NCBI RefSeq assembly: GCF_016808335.1
Contig: NC_053136.1
Location: forward strand, 4,942,531 to 5,006,530
Reading direction: 5' to 3'
Length of the DNA stretch: 64,000 nucleotides
Source of the DNA: Panicum virgatum
Taxonomy: Eukaryota > Streptophyta > Magnoliopsida > Poales > Poaceae
The translations under genes and the position numbers were made by a program. The notes under the pieces were generated by a model, which saw only the letters and a program-made list of their open reading frames with translations, searched no databases and was not told the DNA's origin. Shown here in pieces: positions 45,527-58,626 of this stretch. How positions within the stretch are numbered: the first letter of the stretch is position 1; the number at the start of each line of letters is the position of its first letter.

Positions 45527-45915
45527 ATGGCCGCCGGTACGAAATGCTCTCTTTCTCTTCGATCTCCCCCCTTTCACACTTCACGCCGGCATCTCCTCCT
45601 CCCAGTCCACTCCGATCCGCAGCTCAACCTCCCCGATTCGCCGCTTAATCATCTTAAATCGCAGCTGGGGACAACGATGCTGCCCTCGACGACGTCGCTG
45701 CCATCGCGGACCACCACGGCGGAGCGGGCTTTCGCCGCCGCCTCCGAGCGGCGGCCGTCTGCTTCGCGATCTGGGGGGCCGCCGGGATCTTGTCCACCAC
45801 CGCCCCCGGCATCGCAGAGAACCCGCCACACCGAGCCATGGTATCCTTTATCATTTTCATAGTCGGCGTCCTCCTGCTTCTGCTCTCCATCGCCGCTCCG
45901 GACGATCTGCCCTAG
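45527..45915 (+). CDS. Small two-helix membrane protein, two exons
   Basis: The ATG at 45527 (CACCATGGC context) begins a 10-nt first coding exon (45527-45536). The intron runs 45537-45664 (GTACGA...AATCGCAG). Exon 2 runs 45665-45915 and ends TAG; splicing gives 86 residues. The N terminus is acidic and Asp/Ala-rich (AAAGDNDAALDDVAAIADHH), then RRRLR. Two hydrophobic segments follow, AVCFAIWGAAGILSTTAP and FIIFIVGVLLLLLSIAAPD, which align directly with the protein at 38087. The unspliced frame from the same ATG gives an unrelated sequence, so the paralogy supports this splice. Function is unknown. Compared with the 38-kb copy, the linker before the first helix and the tail are shorter. Confidence 0.72.
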
Positions 45916-46756
45916 CTGGAGAGAGGGCGCGCGGCGAGTGTTGCCTCCAGGGCCTTCCCAGCCTCCCAGCTGGGCCATGCTAGCTCTCTAGATCGAGGAG
46001 GCACGTGCGCGCAATCATCACAAGAGCCACAAGCTTCACAAAATTATATACTAGTATTTGCTTTGCTTGATCATCGGCCTGTGTGAGCTAGAACTGCTGC
46101 GTTGTCGATTATTTCCCAAGTATTGCTGCTGAATACTGTATATTTGCCCTATGATGTACTTTTGTACGAGTGTATGTTGTGTGTTTGATTGAACTGCGCT
46201 TTGGTCCTATAGCCAAGCTAAGACTACCCTTCCAAATTCACCTGAATTTGCTGTGTTTTTTAGGCAACAATCCAGCTGCCTACTATACGTATAGCAGTCC
46301 AGTTGTTTAATGTGCAGTTGAGTTCTAATGCTATTACATACTGTTTCATGCTGGATACAAACAGATGCAAGAAGGTAGTACAAATAGTGGCACTATATAA
46401 ATAAATGAGCACATGAAAAGCAGCTCTTGGGTTGATCAGTGGTGCAGCTATAGCTATGTAGTATATGTGCAACCATGATCATATGACGATTAACCTTTGG
46501 TCTCATATCATGGTTAGTAGAAAGTATGCCCCTTTAGCTTCCTAGCTGCAACTGCAAGCATGGAGAATTGCATGGATGCAAAATGTCCGCTAATTTTTCC
46601 TTTTTCAAAACAAGATGAATGCTGTCGTACGTTAGGGGTTATGAGTACTGTGACGCACAGCTCTCTAGGATTGATCCTAGGCGCTGTACCAGCACGATCC
46701 CCATATCTAATTGGTCTATTTCAAGGAGGTTATATATAGTGCAAAGCTAAGGTCAG
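45916..46756. other. 3' flank and intergenic DNA
   Basis: Presumed 3' UTR of the small gene followed by anonymous AT-rich DNA. No repeat or ORF is supported. Confidence 0.4.
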
Positions 46757-46770
46757 CTCCTTTTAGTTTT

Positions 46771-47126
46771 TTTTTTTGAAAGAGAGGCAGGAGCACTGCC
46801 ATATCATGTTAGAAGGAGAAGAAAGTCAAGTCTTACAATGGTTTGATTACATAAATAACAAAGATAAACTCTTGACCTCGCATGAACTAACATCTAAAAA
46901 CCTTGAACCACCGGCTGGCCACATGCTAAGGCACGCAGCTTCATCTCCTCCTTTATCAGCTTGAAGACCGTCACCGGGTCTGCCTCCCTAGCTTCAAAAT
47001 TTCTTCGATTTCTTTCCTTCCAAAGGTTCCAAACTGTGTACATGTTGATTGCTGTCCAAGTTCGTCGCTCTTCCTTTGATTGTAGGTGCACTTCCTGATT
47101 CCACCAGTCTTCTATACGCATATTGA
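46771..47126 (-). mobile_element. 5'-truncated LINE, 14-bp target duplication
   Basis: Minus-strand insertion of 356 bp. The poly(A) tail appears as a T-run at 46771-46777. The duplication CTCCTTTTAGTTTT is perfect at 46757-46770 and 47127-47140. On the minus strand, roughly 46920-47121 encodes the familiar C-terminal end of plant L1 reverse-transcriptase polyproteins (TVWNLWKERNRRNFEAR). The remainder is 3' UTR with the GGCAGGAG...CTGCC element seen also at 50218. It is far too short to be functional. Confidence 0.85.
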
Positions 47127-47140
47127 CTCCTTTTAGTTTT

Positions 47141-49860
<2,720 letters not shown>

Positions 49861-50119
49861 CTCCTTTCGTATAGGAAGAAGATGTCGTTTTGGACATGGT
49901 TTGAGTCAAACATTGAGAAAATAAATTGTGAATAATTTTTAAGTTATTGAGTTTGAAAAAGTGAAAACCATATAAATATATTTGTCTCAAAAAGTACTTT
50001 CATAAAAATATACATATATCACTTTTCAACAAATATTTTTATAAAAATAAGCGGTCAAAGTTATACTTTGGAGACTATGTTGCTGTCCTAAACGACATCT
50101 ATTTCCTATATGGAGGGAG
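49861..50119. mobile_element. Stowaway-like MITE
   Basis: 259 bp. The left end is CTCCTTTCGTATAGGAAGAA; the right end in reverse is CTCCCTCCATATAGGAAATA. TA lies at 49859-49860 and 50120-50121. The subterminal GATGTCGTTT(T)GGACA block is matched in reverse by GTCCTAAACGACATC. Confidence 0.9.
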
Positions 50120-50189
50120 TATATACTTAGGCGGCCCTTGTAAAGTGGGATGCACACCAGGCTATAATTATGTGTCATGCTTGTTTGAC

Positions 50190-50460
50190 TTTTTTTTTCT
50201 TTTTTTGAAACGAAACAGGCAGGAGAGCTGCCGATTATATTAAAAAGAAGATGAAATCTCAGATTTAGCAATACAACAAAAAGAAAAATGCAAACAACCC
50301 AACACAAAACCTCTCAACAAACATATCACACACACCACCAAACACGAAGCTAAAAATCTAGACAATACGCACCACTTAGTCCTCGCAACTGTCTGAGAAT
50401 ATAAAGCTTGATCCTTTGGCAAGTGCTTCCATTATTTAGCTCCTGCTTTTGAGTCCAATC
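50190..50460 (-). mobile_element. LINE 3' tail fragment
   Basis: On the plus strand a T-rich run is followed by GAAACGAAACAGGCAGGAG and AGCTGCCGATTATATTAAA, the reversed 3' end of a grass L1-type LINE, similar to 46777-46810. I could not define its 5' limit or a target duplication. There is no coding part. Confidence 0.55.
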
Positions 50461-51266
50461 ATGGAGATGGAAGAAATTTGATCAAGCAAGTTTGATCCAC
50501 ACGACGTGCTTATGCGAGTCGCGGCATGTCAACATCACAACATGGTGTCGGTTTGCAGGGATCGTAGCCCGGAGTGGGGAGCAGATCCTCTGACGTACGC
50601 CCCGAGTCACTGATCTTGTTCCGCGGGTGGGGCCGGGTGTGTGTGCTCTCTAACGTGGCGCCGTACATTCGGTTCGTTCACCGATCATGAGAAAGACGGT
50701 AGGATGCCACGGCGACGGCAGCACATGCTGTCACTCGTCGCTGTTGGCCGCAGTTATGTCAAGAAGCTGATGGTGTGATGGATAAGTATGCATCGATCGA
50801 TCTCGATCGTGCATGCCCGGCTGCACCGGTGACCGGACTTCCCCACTTGGCAGTTGCCCTTGCCCCACCCTTCTTCTCCTGTTACCCTGTTGCATTGCCA
50901 TGACAAGCACGTCGTGTCCAATTAGAACAAAATGGGCACCAACCAAATCTGGCACGGCTCATCTTTCACCGTTCCACGAAGTTGTTGTCATTATGGGGCA
51001 AGGTGTGCCACCATCACCATCAGGCCCGCCGCACGTCTCTTGAAAGACGACAGAACAGGTAGCTCTCTGATGCTGACTCTGCATCCTTTTTGCCCTGACC
51101 TCGTCCTTTCCTACATGGCTACGCAAGTTCTGTTGCCTTGCTAGACGGCAGAGGGTAGAGGCTTTCGGGGAAGCTGCTACCTTGACTAAATGCCACGCGG
51201 CATTCGAGTTTCTTTTGGGGACACAATGCAACATTGGAAGTTCGATACTCACGGGCCGGGTGCCGG
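50461..51266. other. 5' flank of the 51.35-kb gene
   Basis: Anonymous. ORFs below 100 codons have no recognised domain. Confidence 0.4.
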
Positions 51267-51274
51267 CTATAAAG
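51267..51274 (+). promoter_or_regulatory. TATA box of the 61-residue gene
   Basis: CTATAAAG lies 86 bases before the ATG at 51353, so a start near 51300 would give a 5' UTR of about 50 nt. Confidence 0.55.
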
Positions 51275-51352
51275 AGGGGGGAGGAGGCTCACGGGCCCTG
51301 CCGCAAAAAGCACGGCCCCGGCCGGGGCTCTCGACGACCTCGTTTCGTTGCG

Positions 51353-51538
51353 ATGGCCCAGCAGCTTCTCCTCCTGGTCCTCCTCCTGACCGCCGCCGCC
51401 TCCACCTGCATCACGGCCCTGGCTGCGCCGGCAAGCCCGCCGCTGCCGGAGGCCTTCCTCGCCTTCGCCATGTGGGCTCTGGCGTCGACGGCGCTCGCGG
51501 TGCACCTGCCGCGCGCGCGCCGTCGCGGCGCCGAGTGA
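51353..51538 (+). CDS. Small hydrophobic protein, two predicted helices
   Basis: 61 residues from the ATG at 51353 (TTGCGATGGC) to TGA 51536-51538. The first segment (MAQQLLLLVLLLTAAASTC) looks like a signal peptide or first membrane helix. The second (about residues 32-50, EAFLAFAMWALASTALAVHL) is hydrophobic and is followed by a basic end, RARRRGAE. Upstream in-frame codons exist but lie across the TATA-to-start region, so the internal ATG is preferred. Size and topology recall the 38- and 45-kb proteins, but residue-level similarity is too weak for me to call it a paralogue. A GTTGCAG|GAG acceptor-like site at about 51660 hints at a spliced 3' UTR. No known domain. Confidence 0.5.
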   Translation: MAQQLLLLVLLLTAAASTCITALAAPASPPLPEAFLAFAMWALASTALAVHLPRARRRGAE

Positions 51539-53135
51539 GCCCGGCCGATCGACGGCTGCCGGGCTCACGCCCATCCATTATAGATGTCAGCCCTTCTATT
51601 ACCTCCTCCTTACCGACCCCCTTTGAGGTTCTTGATTGGGTTTCGCTCTGCCGTGTTGCAGGAGACGTGGCGGCCATGGCGTTCGTCGGCAGATCGACCC
51701 AAGCGTGCGTCGAGCTCGCCGGAGACCTGTCATCACTAGCATATCTAATCAAGGGTACGGTATGTCCCACGCGTCAGGAACTGAATGATCTAGCCAGTCG
51801 TTGGAGTCGGAGACTCGAAGGCAGCCATTTCTCATCGAAAGAGATGGACAGGGTCAACGAGCGGCGCAGTGCTCCAATCACCGAGATCAGTCAAGTCACG
51901 ACGATAATCTAAATAATTCTCCGTCTATGAGAGTGTATTTTGTACGTACTCCGCTAATATAACCACCATGTACGCGTCCTTTGTATTGGTCCACGTATAT
52001 TGATATATTACTTAGTATACAATATTATTATGAAGACAATTTGGTGGGTGCATGCTCTAATCTATAACCAAAAGGGGAACATGCATGTGAGTGCGATCGA
52101 TGATCTTGCAAAGCTTAGCATGATCCCACTCCATGGAGTTCTTTGAAGTTTGATCATAAAAGGGTGACTAATCTAACATATTTTGTAATTGTCGCATAGG
52201 GAATTTTTTTTGTTGATGAAATATTGTTGGGATATTAAAGACGACCACATTTTGTTGAGCTCAAAAGGTAGGGAAGGCGAACGGAGGAGAGGCAGTACAG
52301 TACATCAAACTAACAGCAAAAACGAAAGGATCCATATCAAAAAGAAAAAAACAAGTGGGTAGAAAGGGGTCAGTTTTTCCACAGGTCTGAATCTGCTTGC
52401 CTGCTGGTCATAATATGAGATTAATTTGAGATTTGTTTTTTCTGTCACACCGGATCGTGCGCCCTGTTGACAAGTCGATCAAACAAAAAAAAAATCCAAC
52501 GAGCTGCTACGGGAAGGTGATCATGTCCATCGGATGCTCTCGCTGCTTAATTATTTGCATTTGCAGCATCATATGCATAGTAACCGCGTCGTCGTCTTCT
52601 TCCTTGTTTTTTTTTACTACACAGCAGGAAGATACGATCCACGCATATGTGGATCAAGATAATGCTCTGAAAGAGTATAGAAAACCGAATACATGGAAAA
52701 AAGCTTCTTTAATTTACCAGCGGCCATTTCTTCCATCCTTCCATTCGCAGTGTCATATCCAATCCACGGCAGCAGATCGTCGGCGACGACCTCCTCCCAT
52801 ACACGGCATGGCGCCATGGTGTCGGGCGCCGTGGACCCAAGGCCTTGGCCCTGCCGACGTGGCGGAACCTGCACTACACGCGGTCGCGTCGTGCGCCAAT
52901 CGCACGAACCGCCGGTGCCGCACGATGAGAAGTATAGTGGTCGGCCGGGAGCCGGTGCGGAGTCCTACGTGGAGAGAGAGAAAGCATGAACAAGCGACTC
53001 GTGGAACAGCGACTCCTAGAGGGTCGGATATACGTTTGCGGGCCTATTATTGATTGGCGCTTGCTGCTGGGCATTAAAAATCGATAGGGCCCGCCACCAC
53101 CCCACCCTCCTTGTAGCCGGCAGTGGGCAGCCTTA
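51539..53135. other. Anonymous intergenic DNA
   Basis: ORFs of 206 codons (52433-53053) and shorter ones on both strands lack domains. Around 52930-53010 the words TCCTACGTGG, AGAGAGAGAAA and CGACTCG echo the MITE at 53139 in the same order, suggesting a second, decayed copy. Confidence 0.4.
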
Positions 53136-53138
53136 TTA

Positions 53139-53398
53139 GAGCAAGTATTATAGACGGCGGGGAACGGGCGGAATCCGACGTGGGAGAGAGAGAAATCAGG
53201 AGAGAGAAGCGAACGAACGACTCGCCAGACGCCGGCTGCGAGCGGACGCATGCGCGCGCGGAGCTCCCATTCGCTGCGCTGCTGCGCCGCGCGCTGCCGA
53301 TTGGCTGCCGCTGCTGCGCCGCTCGCCAGCAGCATTTAAATGCATGCCGCGCTGGCTCTTCAACGCCCGCTAGCCGGCGTATACCATAAAACATGCTC
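53139..53398. mobile_element. MITE with TTA duplication (PIF/Harbinger-like)
   Basis: 260 bp. The left end is GAGCAAGTATTATAGACGGC; the right end in reverse is AAGAGCATGTTTTATGGTAT then ACGCCGGC. TTA lies at 53136-53138 and 53399-53401. The interior is GC-rich. Confidence 0.65.
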
Positions 53399-53401
53399 TT
53401 A

Positions 53402-54144
53402 GGCCTCCTCGGTTGCAGGTAGCACCGTCTACTTCGCTGGGTGGAACAGTAGCAGCAGCATCTCGGGTTGCATGCATGTGAGGGGAGGGGGTTCTCGCCT
53501 AGCGAGAATTGCAGCGCTAGCGAGAGGCATTCTGTCCTTGTCATCGATTAAAAAACTGATTTAGCCCACGACTTCGCTAGCAGTTGGAGAAGGCCTTACG
53601 CGAGCTCCAAAGGAGCCCCCTAAAACACCCCCCACCCTACGCAGGGCTCGTTTGGAAGCATGAAACCCCGCCGGGTTCCCTGTCCTTTCCACGGGGAGGA
53701 TGCCCACGTGGTATATTTCCATAGGCCAACTAATATGCGCATTTGGAAATCAATTTTGTCGGGGTTCTCCGACCCTATCCCCTTGATTTCCACGGGTAGA
53801 TAAGCCCGACGTCCGGAGGCCGGGCAGCATTCCCCGTCTTGGTCGCTCCGTTACCCTCGTCGCTCGCGATGCGCAAGTGAGACCGCCGCCGCCTCTGGCA
53901 TCTCCACCTCCTCGACCATCACCATCGCGGCCATCGCGGAGCCTTCACCCACGCCTCCGCTTACATCTCGCCGGCAACGACATCAATCCTCTCCCCGTCT
54001 CCCAAACAGCGCCAAGGATTTACCCGCCCTCGTGGGATTGGCGCCCAGGGAACTGAGCGGTCAGAAAAATCCCTGCCCGAGGTTGCCTTCCCTAGGTTAT
54101 GTACCACCTCCTCCCAAACTAAGCCGTAGGGGGGCTTTGGGGGA
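53402..54144. other. Anonymous intergenic DNA
   Basis: Short ORFs on both strands only. No gene is supported. Confidence 0.4.
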
Positions 54145-54512
54145 GCGAGCGCTCCAACAGCTCCCCCTACGTAAGGGGAGAGATGAATATCCCCCCATGT
54201 ATGGAGGGAGATCACATCTCCCCCTATACTCTAATCACATCATTTCTTTATGATATTAATCTCGTTCGAGTCCCGTAACATGATGATAATGCGTATTATG
54301 ACAATACAAATACTATATTATTTTTTTAATTAAAAAGCGATAAATAAATAGTTAGTTAATGAGTGATAGTATATAGAGGGAATAGATATGGGGGGAATGG
54401 TTGGAGAGAATGAGTTATAGGGGGAGGAATCTTTTGGAGGGAGGTAGTAAAATATAGTAAATAGTACGTTTGGGGGAGTTGGATGGGGAGAATGGTTGGA
54501 GATAGCCTTAGT
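54145..54512. mobile_element. Probable MITE, unclassified
   Basis: GCTCCAACAGCTCCCCCTA on the left and, reversed, TCTCCAACCATTCTCCCCAT on the right, with further paired AGGGGGAG/CTCCCCCT blocks inward (54165-54230, 54380-54470) around an AT-rich centre. No target duplication identified. Confidence 0.45.
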
Positions 54513-54823
54513 CTATCCGCACCGCTCCAATGCTAATTCAACCTGTAAAGGGGTATGACCCATATGTCAGGTGGATGTATAAAGAAGGAAACGCTGCCCC
54601 CGTTGGCCTGTATATGCATCCCTAAATCAACAGCGAGCGGGGCGGCAGCTCGCAGTGGTGGGGTGCGGCCCACATGGCAGCGGGGTGCAGCGGGGATAGC
54701 GTTCCATCTGGCCGCCGCTAGGATTGGAGGTGCACTGTAGCGAACGGAGCTTTTGAGGTGCGGATACAAGTGCGCGGTGCAGCAGTTCCACCGCGATATT
54801 TCCCGTTCAGGCGTAGATACAGG

Positions 54824-55729
54824 TAGTGGCGGACCTAAGATTGAAACTTAGGGTATACCATGTCGGTATTCGGTATAATCTAAAAAAAATCGGTACACAA
54901 TAAAAAATTTCACGGGCAATTCGGTATACATGTAATTAGGTTCAATATTTGCATAGATTGCAATATAAATAGTAGAAGCACATTAAAGGTGTGTTTGGTT
55001 GGGCTGTGACTTTTGGAAAAAATGTTGTGAGCTGTGGGCCATGGAAAAATAGCTGTGAAAATCAGAAGGCCATTTGGTTGGGCAGCTATAATTTTTTATC
55101 AGAAAACTATTAAGGGAACCCACATATCATCCACAATCATCCCGATGCGGCCCTCTCGAGGGAGCGAGGGGAGCGGCGTGGGGAGGGCGCGGAGCCTCAA
55201 CGATGATGAGGGCAGAGACGCGCGCTCATCAGAGCAGGGCCGCGCACCCGTCGGACAAGGCTTGTGGTGCGCTGGCGGGAGGGGAGGTGAGGGGCGCCGA
55301 GGAAGCGGTCGCGAGAGGGAGGAGAGAGCAACGTAAAAAAAAGAATACAAACCGGTATCTACATAATCAATGACAAGTGGGTAATTTGTATGTCCAAAAG
55401 CGAGTAAAAGTAGAAGAAAGTGCTTTTGGATCTATACTATTGAAAAGCTGGCTTTGAAAAAGAAATATTGCCACAAGTAGAAGCAAGACCAATTTTAAAA
55501 GATTGTAAACCATATCATAAACCTTATGCCTCCCAATTTGAACTAAAACTGAGAAGTCAACAAGATTGGTAAGACCTATAAAAATATCTTCATGTCTAGT
55601 GTCATCAATATAATTGTCAAGTTGTACTTCAAATTTTATTAATCACAATCAAAAAATTCATTAAAAAAAAGAAGTGCTGGCTTAGTGTATGCCGCGGCAT
55701 ACCCTCGTCACCCACTGGGTCCGCCAGTG
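54824..55729. mobile_element. Nonautonomous hAT element, 8-bp target duplication
   Basis: Ends TAGTGGCGGACC and, reversed, CACTGGCGGACC. A little further in, GGGTATACC pairs with GGGTATGCC. The 8-mer GATACAGG is perfect on both flanks (54816-54823, 55730-55737). The CAGTGGCGGA(C/G)CCA theme is typical of grass hAT elements. The middle (about 54986-55480) contains GTGTGTTTGGTTGGGCTGTG and AGTGCTTTTGGAT sequence that looks like another inserted MITE. No transposase. Confidence 0.85.
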
Positions 55730-55737
55730 GATACAGG

Positions 55738-57160
55738 GCTGCGGCGCGGATAGCCTCAGCTTTGCTCCGACGGCATCGCGCGAGCTGCCGTCGCTTGCCG
55801 ATCATGTTTCCGATTGGGTGGTCAACTCTGATGTATGCATTGGAGACATTTAATATACTGTCCAAGTATCTATCGTGCGCCCCACTTTCGGAAACCGACG
55901 GCTGCCTGCCTTCTGTTTCGTCGTCGTCGCTGGCGTCCGGTCGTCTCCGTTCCATGACCGCGAGGCTTAACCGTCTACGTCGCGACAGTTGTATAGCACT
56001 CCTAGCTTGAAAGTTGTTTGTATGTGGCGTGGCCGCAATTACGTCACACAACCGAAACATGCGAGGTCCGGTTTTTTAAAGGTCTTTTTGTCTTGATTGG
56101 TGGCTCCACTCGAAACAAAAGATTTTTTTTGTCCCAGTTGTTGTTATCAATTTGGACAAAAGTCTCCTCCACGTGATAGTTCAAAAGAAAGTTATTCTAT
56201 ACTGAGTCACATGTACTATTTAGGTGAGTTAGCAAGGAAACCATACGCTAAGTAAGAAGTCTTGAGATCGAATCCCGCGGGGGTGAAAAAAAATTTTAAC
56301 GTCAGAGACGTTTCCAGTTCTGCCACCCGGACAAAAGCTTGGAACCTGGACAAAAGTCCGAATCTGTCCCGCCTGTCTTGCCGCTTGATTAGACCCGCTG
56401 AAAAGGTCGTCGAGGACGCCGCCGGCCGACCTGCTGCCGTGCCGATTGGTCGTCGACGACGATATCAGCGTCGTCGCCCGCCGCAGGAGACTCCTCGGAG
56501 GCCGGCTCCGGCCTGCCGCCGTCGTCATGCACAGACCAAGTCCAAGCCAAGGGGGGCCTCGTCTGTCGTCTCCCCTCAACAAAATATTTCCCTTGGATTC
56601 TCTGCAGCTTCCTTGGCCATTTGATTACCCCCAGCCCCCTCTCGATTATTCCCTATTTCACTGTCGTGCTTACTTCGAGCCAGTCTCTTTGTAGGATTTA
56701 TTACTTTTGAGCGATTTGCAAGTGGGCTGACCATTCTAGCTTCCTCGGTGCAGGAAAGCATGGCGCGTCCATGGCGACAGTCGCCGGCGGTTCGCCGGCA
56801 GCCTACGCGTTCACCACGAGATTAATCCATATCCATGAAAAAGCTCGCCGGAGGAGATTCACCCCGCCCACAATCCCGCTCCCCAGTTTCGCCGTCGGAT
56901 CCACTCCGTCCCTCTAATCTAAGGTGCGTATTACATGGCAGATCGAATCGAGTTTGTGGAGGCACACAACTAGATCTGGTTATCCAGTTCTTCAGATCTT
57001 CCAAGAACAAGGGCAGGTCTCGACGAGTCCAGAGCTTCACTTCAGGGACCAAAAGCAGCAAGCAGGCACGGCAAAAGAGAACTAGTCGCTGACTCCACTC
57101 CACTGTCCATCTGCTATTAGTAGTAGTATAATAATTTGTAGGGATTGGTCTTGGCTATTG
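55738..57160. other. Anonymous intergenic DNA
   Basis: Apart from the tRNA-like relic at 56222-56285, short ORFs (55629-56060 minus, 56262-56624 plus, 56835-57092 plus) have no recognised domain. Confidence 0.4.
56222..56285 (+). mobile_element. tRNA-like SINE head or tRNA relic
   Basis: GAGTTAGCAAGGAAACCATA, then CGCTAAGTAAG, then TCTTGAGATCGAATCCCGCG follow the order of a tRNA: A-box-like region, anticodon stem with CGCT.AGTAAG, and a B-box-like GATCGAATCC. No acceptor stem closes it, and an A-run follows at 56287-56294. I read it as a decayed SINE head, not a functional tRNA. Confidence 0.4.
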
Positions 57161-57167
57161 AGAATCG

Positions 57168-57367
57168 TATAATAACTAGTTAGGTTGGCGACCTATGCGC
57201 GCCTATAATAAAAATATTGATCTAAAGTAATAACGAAAAGATATTATTTGCTACTATATTCGAAGTAATATTGCATCGATGTATTAAATCAAATCTAAAA
57301 GTTACAGTGAAGCAGCATAGTAGTTCAGAGTCTGAGAGCGCGCAAATCCCAAGCATTTTAGTATAGA
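57168..57367 (-). mobile_element. Small minus-strand Helitron-like element
   Basis: On the minus strand the left boundary reads hairpin TAGGT-CGCCA-ACCTA then ACTAG, followed by T (CTRR-type 3' end). The right boundary begins TCTATACTAAAATGCTTGGG, a common grass Helitron 5' end. That gives a 200-bp unit. Similar 5' ends recur at about 57860 and 58115, so the true element may be longer. Confidence 0.45.
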
Positions 57368-57649
57368 GGTACAGATAAATTTTCCTTAGAAATTGATTTT
57401 TTTGCATTAATAGGTATAGTTGATGGATTGAGTTAAATTAATTATTTATTTTTGTAGGGAAAGAAATAAGATTAGCAATGAATGAATAGTTCAATTATAT
57501 TTTGTGAGTTTACGAAGTAAAAGCGAAACCCAAAAAATAGTAGGACTACCACATATAAATGTAGTATACAAAGTCTAGTTATTATTTTTATATGTAGGAA
57601 TTAATTAAATATATTTTATATTGTCAAATAATGGAAGAAAGATATTTTT

Positions 57650-58118
57650 TTGAAAAATAGACCCACTTAATAGAACTGTAGGCTCCACCAAACAATGTGC
57701 GCAGATCCCACCTGAATAGTACGTGGGTCCCACGTGGGTCCCGCCTGAATAGTATGTGGGCCCCACTTAAATAGTATGTGAGACCCGCATGAACAGTGCA
57801 TGGGTCGCACGTGGGGCCACAACTCGCGGGAGCTCCCCAAATCTTGGCACTTTAGTATAGGTATATAATTTTTTGAAAGATAGACTCACTTAATAGAACT
57901 CTAGGCTCCACCAAACAATGAGCGCAGATCCCACCTGAATAGTACATGGGTTCCACGTGGGTCCGGCTTGAATAGTACGTGGGTCCCATGTGGGTCCCGT
58001 CTAAATAGTATGTGTGCCCCACTTGAATAGTATGTGGGACCCGCATGAACAGTGCATGGGTCGCATGTGGGCCTCAACTCACGGGAGTTCCCCAAATCTT
58101 GGCACTTTAGTATAGGTA
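57650..58118. repeat. Tandem duplication with internal GTGGGTCCCAC minisatellite
   Basis: Two copies with about a 223-bp period share TAATAGAACT(G/C)TAGGCTCC, ACCAAACAATG(T/A)GCGCAG and CCAAATCTTGGCACTTTAGT in order. Within each copy, TGAATAGTA(C/T)GTGGG(T/C)CCCAC-type units repeat three to five times. Each copy ends with a Helitron-5'-end-like sequence on the minus strand. Confidence 0.8.
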
Positions 58119-58280
58119 TATAATTTGTACTGGTATTGCTGAAGAACAGAGGGTGAACGTGTGTATTTTGCTACTATGCAGTATTGCATTAATAAAGTTG
58201 CGACGATTGTAGCCTTCTTCTTGATGTGATAGGCTGATAGCTAGCGTACATGGCGAATTTTGTTTATATTTTCCTACCAT

Positions 58281-58626
58281 GGCCTCCTTTAGTTCGGAGT
58301 GTAAAGTTTTTAAAATGAAATCTTTTCACATTCGAAGTATTAAATATAGATTAATTACAAAATTAGTTACAGAACTCATCTGAAAACTACGAGACGAATT
58401 TAATGAGCTTAAATAATCTGGCATTAGCGCATAGTTACTGTAGCAATTTAGTTTCTAAACATGACCTAATTAGGCTCATTAGATTCGTCTCGTAATTTAC
58501 AAGCAAACTACAAGCAAACTATGTAATTAGTTGTTTATTTCGTCTAGATTTAATACTTCATGCATCTAAAATTCTTGTTTGATGTGATAAATTTAGAATT
58601 TAGAATTTTGCAACTAAACAAGGCCC
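58281..58626. mobile_element. Grass MITE of the GGCC(N)TTTAGTT family (Tourist-like)
   Basis: Left end GGCCTCCTTTAGTT, right end AACTAAACAAGGCC. Internal blocks match 40514-40847 (ACGAGACGAATTTA, TTACTGTAGCA, CTAATTAGGCTCATTAGATT). Non-coding. Confidence 0.85.

Noticed and set aside
52433..53053. 206-codon ORF as a secreted protein candidate
   Set aside because: The hydrophobic N-terminal part comes from T-rich DNA and the remainder is Arg/Pro-rich. No family motif, and its end overlaps a decayed MITE-like segment.
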